Positions 22,912 through 27,412 of a stretch of DNA of 27,412 nt are shown here, in pieces (the stretch's first letter is position 1; every line of letters begins with the position of its first letter). The stretch comes from Lachnospiraceae bacterium. GTDB lineage: Bacteria > Bacillota > Clostridia > Lachnospirales > Lachnospiraceae. A program made the position numbers and the translations under genes. The stretch covers positions 1 to 27,412 of the forward strand of contig CAAGJU010000160.1 of NCBI GenBank assembly GCA_900770225.1, written 5' to 3'. The notes beneath the pieces were generated by a model. That model was not told the DNA's origin. It saw only the letters and a list, made by a program, of their open reading frames with translations, and did not search any database.

Positions 22912-23304
22912 ATGAGGATCGATCATGTAACGATCAATGTCACTGATATGGAAGCGGCAGAGGCGTTTTATCGGGATGCGCTTGGCCTCACGAAGCTGCA
23001 GGACGTGGACATGGGCGACCATGAACTGCATTATTTTGATCTCGGAGACGGACAACTGCTGGAGCTGATCTGGTATAAAGATGCGCAGCCGGAGATCCAT
23101 CCGGATGTGAAGACAAAGGGAATCTTCCGCCATCTGGCGCTGGCTGTCGACGATCTGGATGCTGTGTACAGGCGTATTATTGCACATGGCGGAACGGTGA
23201 CGTCCACACCCGCGGAAGTTCCGAAGCTGCATTTTCGGAATATCCTGGTGAGGGATCCGGATGGTGTCGAGCTCGAGATCGTACAGAGGGATCAGCCTGA
23301 GTAA
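22912..23304 (+). CDS. VOC (glyoxalase-like) metalloprotein
   Basis: This 130-residue protein of the vicinal oxygen chelate superfamily has two beta-alpha-beta-beta-beta repeats. Candidate metal ligands are H5 in MRIDHVTINV, a Glu in GQLLELIWY, a His in FRHLALAVDDLD and a Glu in DPDGVELEIVQ. This pattern fits glyoxalase I-like and methylmalonyl-CoA epimerase-like enzymes, but the substrate is unknown. The ATG at 22912 has GGAGG eight bases upstream. The frame also opens at 22858, overlapping the kinase stop by ATGA, so a longer form is possible. It is the third gene of the PhoPR-like operon. Confidence 0.85.
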   Translation: MRIDHVTINVTDMEAAEAFYRDALGLTKLQDVDMGDHELHYFDLGDGQLLELIWYKDAQPEIHPDVKTKGIFRHLALAVDDLDAVYRRIIAHGGTVTSTPAEVPKLHFRNILVRDPDGVELEIVQRDQPE

Positions 23305-23425
23305 GGAAGATAACAGTCAGCCGAAATGGCGGAAAAACATACGGCGGGATATACAAAATGCTGCAGAAAATGCGGAAAACAGAGGGGAGCCAGTTGGTTT
23401 TTCGCACGAAAGGGGGAGCAGTCAG

Positions 23426-24487
23426 ATGAGGTGTCCTTATTGCGGACAGGATAATCCGTCTAACGCACAGAAGTGTATCAGGTGCGGACGGCGTCTGGAT
23501 AAAGTAAGAGAGAAACGCAAGGAAAAATCTATCCTGGTCATCGGGATTCTTTTTGTCGTGATTATTCTCGCGGCAGGCGTCGGAGCCATGTATGGCGTTT
23601 CCAATCTTCTCAGCAATACCGTCAGCAACGATAATGAACCGCAGAAAGTGACCATTATCAGCACACCCAAGCCGACAGAGGAGGCTGTGGCATCCTCTTC
23701 GTCTTCATCTGCGGAAAAAGAACAGGTTCAGCCGATCACGGCGACATCTGTCAGCACACCGACACCGGCACCAGTGACGGCATCACTTACGGATGAGAGT
23801 GCACTGCAGGAGCTGGTGAATGATGGGTATTCGCAGGTGAAAGTTGCTTCTTCTGAAGCGACATCCACTATCCAGCAGGACAACGTGGATAATGATCCGC
23901 ATGTTCTGTATGACGGCGCTGACTGGAGCAGCTGGCAGGAAGGCGTGGACGGCCCCGGTCTCGGAGAGTCGGTGACGCTTACTTTTGACCAGACCTACAA
24001 GGTGCGCGCCATGGCGCTCAAGCTCGGTAACTGGTACAGCGATATTTCCTATTACACAAGAAACAACCGGCCGAGTCAGCTGACATTCAAGCTCGGAAGT
24101 CAGGAAGTGACCGTTGATTTCCCTGATGAGAAGCAGGTCATGTACGTGGAGTTTTCCGAGGATGTGGACACGAACTTCCTGCAGACAATCATCGACCAGG
24201 TGTATTCCGGCACGATGTATGACGATACCTGCATCTGTGAGATCACGATTTACGGAAAAGCCGCGGACGGATCGACAGGGGATACCACAGTGGTTACGAT
24301 GGCGCCGACTTCGACACCTCAGCCTGTGCAGACCTGGGATACGACACAGACGCAGGATACCACAGATACCGGTACGACTGACACGGGAACGGCAGTCGAC
24401 ACGGGCGCAGCGGATACCACAGGAACGACAGATAATACAGGTGCGGCTGATACCACCGGGACAGATACGGCGGGCACAACGCAGTAG
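23426..24487 (+). CDS. Zinc-ribbon membrane protein with NADase-type glycan-binding domain
   Basis: In this 353-residue protein, residues 3-20 form a four-Cys zinc ribbon (CPYCGQDNPSNAQKCIRC). A basic stretch and one membrane helix follow at about 34-56. A Ser/Thr/Pro-rich linker comes next, then a discoidin-like beta domain of the type called NADase-type glycan-binding (SEATSTIQQDNVDNDPHVLYDG...). The tail is made of Asp/Thr/Gly repeats (DTTGTTDNTGAADTTGT). The ribbon should be cytoplasmic and the glycan-binding domain outside. I choose the ATG at 23426, after AAAGGGGGAGCAGTCAG; the frame is open a further 55 codons upstream. Function unknown; envelope or glycan sensing is inferred. Confidence 0.85.
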   Translation: MRCPYCGQDNPSNAQKCIRCGRRLDKVREKRKEKSILVIGILFVVIILAAGVGAMYGVSNLLSNTVSNDNEPQKVTIISTPKPTEEAVASSSSSSAEKEQVQPITATSVSTPTPAPVTASLTDESALQELVNDGYSQVKVASSEATSTIQQDNVDNDPHVLYDGADWSSWQEGVDGPGLGESVTLTFDQTYKVRAMALKLGNWYSDISYYTRNNRPSQLTFKLGSQEVTVDFPDEKQVMYVEFSEDVDTNFLQTIIDQVYSGTMYDDTCICEITIYGKAADGSTGDTTVVTMAPTSTPQPVQTWDTTQTQDTTDTGTTDTGTAVDTGAADTTGTTDNTGAADTTGTDTAGTTQ

Positions 24488-24578
24488 TTTCGGAAACTGG
24501 ATACAGCGGGCACAACGCAATAATTTCGGAAACCGGAACAGCGGACACAACGCAGTAGTTTTGGAAACCGGATACAGC
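24472..24578. repeat. 36-bp tandem repeat (three copies) across the stop codon
   Basis: Units lie at 24472-24507 (36 bp), 24508-24542 (35 bp) and 24543-24578 (36 bp). Unit 1 contains the last codons of the zinc-ribbon gene and its stop (CAG TAG). Unit 2 has CAA TAA and unit 3 CAG TAG at the same place. A degenerate fourth copy may begin at 24579. There are no variable spacers, so it is not a CRISPR. Confidence 0.85.
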
Positions 24579-24679
24579 GGGCACCGGGCTGCGGCTCGGA
24601 AACATTGCAGTGGTCACGGCGAAGTGATGGACGGTCTCCTGGCTAAGAAAGCAAAAACAAATGTTTTTTTTAAAAATCC

Positions 24680-24708
24680 TTCCCATTTCGAAAAAGCCGT
24701 GATATGAT
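24680..24708 (+). promoter_or_regulatory. Extended -10 promoter of the 78-residue protein gene
   Basis: TTCCCA (24680-24685) and TATGAT (24703-24708) are 17 bp apart, and TG precedes the -10 box by one base (extended -10). It lies 55 bp upstream of the gene. Confidence 0.6.
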
Positions 24709-24762
24709 ACGGGCGAAACTGGGAGGATAAAACGAGTACATTTTCTTTTGGAGGAAAATCAT

Positions 24763-24999
24763 ATGAAGATTACAAACATTACCGATATCGATGGATTCTT
24801 CAAGGCTGTTGATTCCTGCAAGGGCCGCGTTGAGCTGGTTACCGGTGAGGGCGACAGACTGAACCTTAAGTCAAAACTCAGCCAGTATGTATCTCTTGCC
24901 AATATTTTTTCCAATGGCACTACTATTCCGGAGCTCGAGATCGTTTGCTCTGAGCCTTCCGATGTAGATATTCTTATGAAGTACATGATTCAGGGCTGA
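24763..24999 (+). CDS. Small acidic-to-neutral protein of unknown function
   Basis: I do not recognise the family of this 78-residue protein. It starts MKITNITDIDGFFKAVDSC and ends DVDILMKYMIQG, with one central LKSKLSQYVSLANIF helix. It looks like a compact soluble alpha/beta protein and has two Cys residues. TTTTGGAGG eight bases upstream of the ATG is an excellent ribosome-binding site, and a convincing promoter precedes it. It is probably expressed by itself, since a strong hairpin follows at 25089. Possible roles are open. Its well-formed expression signals make it very likely a real gene. Confidence 0.8.
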   Translation: MKITNITDIDGFFKAVDSCKGRVELVTGEGDRLNLKSKLSQYVSLANIFSNGTTIPELEIVCSEPSDVDILMKYMIQG

Positions 25000-25088
25000 T
25001 GTGTTTTATCTGAATCAGATAGCAGATGCAGGGTATCGTATGCAGGCCGGACCTGTTTTGACCGGGCGGGTATGATCTGCATGTATTA

Positions 25089-25123
25089 TGGAAGGCGGAG
25101 GAATTTTCCTTCGCCTTCCATTT
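25089..25123 (+). terminator. Intrinsic terminator after the small protein gene
   Basis: TGGAAGGCG (25089-25097) pairs with CGCCTTCCA (25112-25120), with an inner AGGAA/TTCCT stem, followed by a short TTT. The U-tract is short but the stem is strong. Confidence 0.65.
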
Positions 25124-25144
25124 CGTAAACGAAAGCGGATGAAA

Positions 25145-25159
25145 CCCCGGAAACCGGGG
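25145..25159. promoter_or_regulatory. CCCCGG-AAA-CCGGGG hairpin in the CobW leader
   Basis: A perfect 6-bp GC hairpin with loop AAA, 38 bp before the start of the first CobW-type gene. Just before it, TTTCG-TAAA-CGAAA forms a second small hairpin. No named metal-regulator operator (for example a Zur box) is recognisable. Confidence 0.45.
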
Positions 25160-25196
25160 CGGCTCCGTCAGTTTCAGACAGAAGGAGTGATGTGCA

Positions 25197-26291
25197 ATGG
25201 CAACGATAGATATTATTTCCGGCTTTCTCGGCGCCGGAAAAACGACACTGATTAAAAAGCTTCTGGCCGGTCCGCTCAAGGGTCAGCAGGTTGTTCTGAT
25301 CGAGAATGAGTTCGGCGAGATCGGTATCGACGGCGGTTTCCTGAAGGACGCCGGCATCGAGATCCGTGAGATGAATTCCGGCTGTATCTGCTGCTCGCTG
25401 GTCGGAGATTTCGGAACGGCTCTGAAGGAAGTGACAGAGCAGTACCATCCGGAGCGCGTGCTGATCGAGCCGTCAGGCGTCGGCAAGCTTTCCGACGTCA
25501 TCCGCGCCGTACAGCGCAATGCGGAAGATGCGCATCTGGAAATTGGCAGCGCCACGACGGTTGTCGACGTGACCAAGGCGAAGATGTATATGAAGAATTT
25601 CGGTGAATTTTTCAAAAATCAGATCGAGGCAGCGGGAACGATCATTCTCAGCCGTATGGACACACCGAAGGCTACAGATGAAAAGGTGCAGGAAGTGCTG
25701 GCCATGATCCGTGAGATCAACCCGAATGCGACGATCATCACGACGCCGGTGGAGCAGCTTTCCGGAGAGAAAGTGCTTGATACCATGGAGGGTAGAAAAA
25801 TCGATCTGACGGCACCGGCAGATGATGACGACGATGACGATGAATGCTGCCATCACCATCATCACGATGATGACGACGATGATGAGTGCTGCCATCACCA
25901 TCATCACGACGATGAGGAAGAGGACGAACATCACCATCATCACGACCATGATGAAGATGAGCATGACCATCATGAGCATCACCACCATCATCATCACCAT
26001 GGACATGACGCAGATGATGTCTTCATCAGCTGGGGCAGGGAGACCATCCGGAAGTATACACAGGATGAGATCCGCAGCATCCTGAAGACGCTGTCGGAAG
26101 ACAGCTCCTATGGCATGGTGCTTCGTGCAAAGGGCATGGTAGAGGCTAAGGACGGAAGCTGGATCTATTTCGACATGGTTCCGGAAGAAGCGGATGTCCG
26201 CAGCGGCGCACCGGAGTACACCGGCCGTATCTGCGTCATCGGTTCCGACCTGAAGGAAGATAAACTGGCAGAGCTCTTCGGCCTTGCCTGA
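25197..26291 (+). CDS. CobW/COG0523-type metallochaperone GTPase with His/Asp/Cys-rich insert
   Basis: This 364-residue G3E-family GTPase has Walker A GFLGAGKTT (residues 9-17), ENEFGEIGIDG, the metal-binding CxCC (C63, C65, C66) and EPSGVGKLSDV. The G4 motif, normally NKxD, reads SRMD. From residue 209, about 65 residues consist almost only of Asp, Glu, Cys and His, including two copies of D6-7-E-CC-H5 and about 28 His in total. A CobW C-terminal domain follows (WGRETIRKYTQDEIRSIL...). Family members deliver metals such as Zn or Co to proteins; the metal here is unknown, with Zn a reasonable guess. AGAAGGAGTGATGTGCA precedes the ATG. It is followed 42 bp later by a second CobW-type gene. Confidence 0.92.
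   Translation: MATIDIISGFLGAGKTTLIKKLLAGPLKGQQVVLIENEFGEIGIDGGFLKDAGIEIREMNSGCICCSLVGDFGTALKEVTEQYHPERVLIEPSGVGKLSDVIRAVQRNAEDAHLEIGSATTVVDVTKAKMYMKNFGEFFKNQIEAAGTIILSRMDTPKATDEKVQEVLAMIREINPNATIITTPVEQLSGEKVLDTMEGRKIDLTAPADDDDDDDECCHHHHHDDDDDDECCHHHHHDDEEEDEHHHHHDHDEDEHDHHEHHHHHHHHGHDADDVFISWGRETIRKYTQDEIRSILKTLSEDSSYGMVLRAKGMVEAKDGSWIYFDMVPEEADVRSGAPEYTGRICVIGSDLKEDKLAELFGLA
25821..25907. repeat. Coding tandem repeat (45 + 42 bp) in the His-rich insert
   Basis: Units at 25821-25865 and 25866-25907 encode D7-E-CC-H5 and D6-E-CC-H5. A third degenerate unit (DDEEEDEHHHHH) follows. The length change is in whole codons, so the reading frame is preserved. Confidence 0.85.
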
Positions 26292-26333
26292 CAACATGGG
26301 CCGCCGCCGCATGGCGCCGGCATGGTGATTTGT

Positions 26334-27290
26334 ATGGATGAAGAAGAAATTGAAGTCCCGATTTATGTGGTTACGGGATTCCTGGAGGCCGGCAAGACGA
26401 CCTTCCTTAATTTTACGATGCGGCAGGATTATTTTCAGCTCGATGAGCCGACGCTCCTGATCAATACGGAGGAAGGCGAAGAGGAGTACGATGAAAAGGA
26501 CCTGCTGAAGTACCACACGCTGGTGGAGACTGTTTCGGAGCCGGAGGAATTCTCCTATGACAGGCTTCGTGAGTTCCAGAGAAAATACGAGCCGGGACGG
26601 GTCGTTCTGGAATTCAACCCGCTCTGGGATGTGGACAAGCTCTGGCAGATGAAGCTGCCGCGTGGCTGGGGCATCGTGCAGCAGATCGTTGTCATCGATG
26701 CGTCGACGTTTACGGTCTACCAGAAAAATATGCAGTCGCTTTTCGGCGCCATGGGCAGAAATGCGGACATGGTGCTGTTTAACCGGTCTTCAGCAGATAT
26801 GCCGCTGGCCAATTTCCGCCGTAATTTCAAGGCGGCGAATCCGGCCGTCGATGTGCAGTTTGCCGGAAAAGACAATGCGCCGATCGATATTTTTCAGGAT
26901 TCCGTGCCTTACGACCTGAAGGCGGATGTGATCGACGTCGATGATACGGATTACGGCATCTTTTTCGTGGACCTGCAGGATAATCCTGATCGCTATAAGG
27001 GGAAAACTGTCCGCTTCAAGGGACGCGTGCTGAAGAGCAGAGAGGAAAATTCCGAATACTTCATGCCGGCGCGCGAGGTCATGACCTGCTGTGCCGCCGA
27101 TATGCAGTACATGGGATATCTGTGCAAGAGCAAATTCGCAGCGAAGCTGAAGCAGGGAAGCTGGATCCGCCTGACGGCAAAGGTCGGCTATGAGTATGTG
27201 CCGATGGCCAAAGACACGGAGCCGGTATTTCAGGCTATCCGGATCGAGAGTGCGGAGAAGCCGGCGGTGGAAGCCGTAAGCTTCAACTAA
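26334..27290 (+). CDS. CobW-like GTPase fused to a DUF1980/TIGR03943-like domain
   Basis: In this 318-residue protein, residues 8-200 resemble the G domain of COG0523 proteins, with Walker A GFLEAGKTT (15-23). The switch region reads NTEEGEEEYDEKD instead of NEFGxxGID. The CxCC motif is absent and the G4 motif reads NRSS. From about residue 203 a second domain follows (FFVDLQDNPDRYKGKTVRFKG and MTCCAADMQYMGYLCK, C252-C253). It resembles the C-terminal part of DUF1980/TIGR03943 proteins. I choose the ATG at 26334: GGTGAT upstream can pair with the extended 3' end of 16S rRNA at suitable spacing. An ATG at 26322 is an alternative. It is probably co-transcribed with the preceding GTPase. Confidence 0.85.
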   Translation: MDEEEIEVPIYVVTGFLEAGKTTFLNFTMRQDYFQLDEPTLLINTEEGEEEYDEKDLLKYHTLVETVSEPEEFSYDRLREFQRKYEPGRVVLEFNPLWDVDKLWQMKLPRGWGIVQQIVVIDASTFTVYQKNMQSLFGAMGRNADMVLFNRSSADMPLANFRRNFKAANPAVDVQFAGKDNAPIDIFQDSVPYDLKADVIDVDDTDYGIFFVDLQDNPDRYKGKTVRFKGRVLKSREENSEYFMPAREVMTCCAADMQYMGYLCKSKFAAKLKQGSWIRLTAKVGYEYVPMAKDTEPVFQAIRIESAEKPAVEAVSFN

Positions 27291-27307
27291 GTGTACTGTA
27301 TTAAGCC

Positions 27308-27370
27308 GTCGACACGCAGGCAGTTTTTGGGCATGCGAAGCATGCACAGAAAACTGTATGCGTGATCGAC
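27308..27370. repeat. Long nested GAA-loop palindrome after the CobW pair
   Basis: Successive paired arms are GTCGA/TCGAC, CACGCA/TGCGTG, CAGTTTT/AAAACTG and GCATGC-GAA-GCATGC (27331-27345), about 24-26 bp in total. No U-tract follows, so it is not a classical terminator. Confidence 0.7.
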
Positions 27371-27391
27371 GCAAACATGTATGAGCATGGA

Positions 27392-27408
27392 GCTTTGCGA
27401 AGCAAAGC
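27392..27408. repeat. GAA-loop hairpin at the window end
   Basis: GCTTTGC-GAA-GCAAAGC is a perfect 7-bp stem with a GAA loop. It may be the core of a longer palindrome that continues outside the window. Confidence 0.6.
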
Positions 27409-27412
27409 GAGA

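Noticed and set aside
24472..24578. CRISPR-like array
   Set aside because: The units are direct tandem copies without unique spacers, they include a stop codon, and no cas genes are present.
25000..25196. Metal or cobalamin riboswitch, or a Zur box, upstream of the CobW gene
   Set aside because: The region has several small hairpins, but I see no conserved riboswitch core and no match to the known Zur operator.
25473..26516. Long minus-strand open frame opposite the CobW gene with apparent Met/Val-rich membrane segments
   Set aside because: The hydrophobic runs are the complement of the His/Asp codon repeats. There is no ribosome-binding site, and the plus strand clearly encodes a CobW protein.

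Overview
The window looks like chromosomal DNA of a Gram-positive anaerobe of the Clostridia, most likely a Lachnospiraceae-type gut bacterium. The evidence is the gene content: a YesM/YesN-type sensor and regulator pair, a LemA/DUF2207 pair, a type I glutamine synthetase followed by an ANTAR regulator, a zinc-ribbon protein with an NADase-type glycan-binding domain, and paired CobW GTPases. Strong Shine-Dalgarno sites (AGGAGG type) and moderate GC also fit. The species is inferred, not demonstrated. No rRNA, tRNA, transposase, integrase or CRISPR array is visible.

Layout. 1-3056: a 127-bp structured repeat, then lemA and a DUF2207 membrane protein. 3057-3848 (minus): tcdA/ThiF-like dehydratase, convergent with DUF2207. 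3849-4353: a gene-free region with palindromes, a second copy of the 127-bp repeat, and a leader with a terminator-like hairpin. 4354-6269: a divergent glutamine synthetase homologue and an ANTAR protein, closed by a strong terminator. 6495-20330: a carbohydrate-utilisation region with a YesM-type kinase, a YesN-type regulator, an L-fucose-isomerase-like protein, a cysteine-desulfurase-like protein with a small overlapping partner, an AraC regulator, an ABC sugar importer (lipoprotein plus two permeases, no ATPase) and a GH31 glycosidase. 20594-23304: a PhoP/PhoR-like two-component system, whose upstream region carries six TTWACA hexamers, and a VOC protein. 23426-24487: a zinc-ribbon membrane protein. 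24763-24999: a small conserved-looking protein. 25197-27290: two COG0523/CobW-type GTPases, the first with a very His/Asp/Cys-rich metal-binding insert and the second fused to a DUF1980/TIGR03943-like domain.

How the genes may work together. The lipoprotein and permeases probably import an oligosaccharide that the cytoplasmic GH31 enzyme cleaves. The isomerase-like protein may act on a released monosaccharide, and the YesM/YesN and AraC regulators sense and control the process. The ANTAR protein plausibly controls the glutamine synthetase homologue by antitermination. The PhoPR-like pair is probably autoregulated, and the two GTPases look like a metal (perhaps zinc) trafficking pair.

The least ordinary material is intergenic and in paralogues. 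The 127-bp repeat has a compensatory base-pair change between its two copies. There is a recurring class of short hairpins with a GAA loop. Three genes have tandem duplications at or next to their stop codons. The glutamine synthetase homologue lacks the usual catalytic signatures, and the second CobW protein is a domain fusion with degenerate GTPase motifs.
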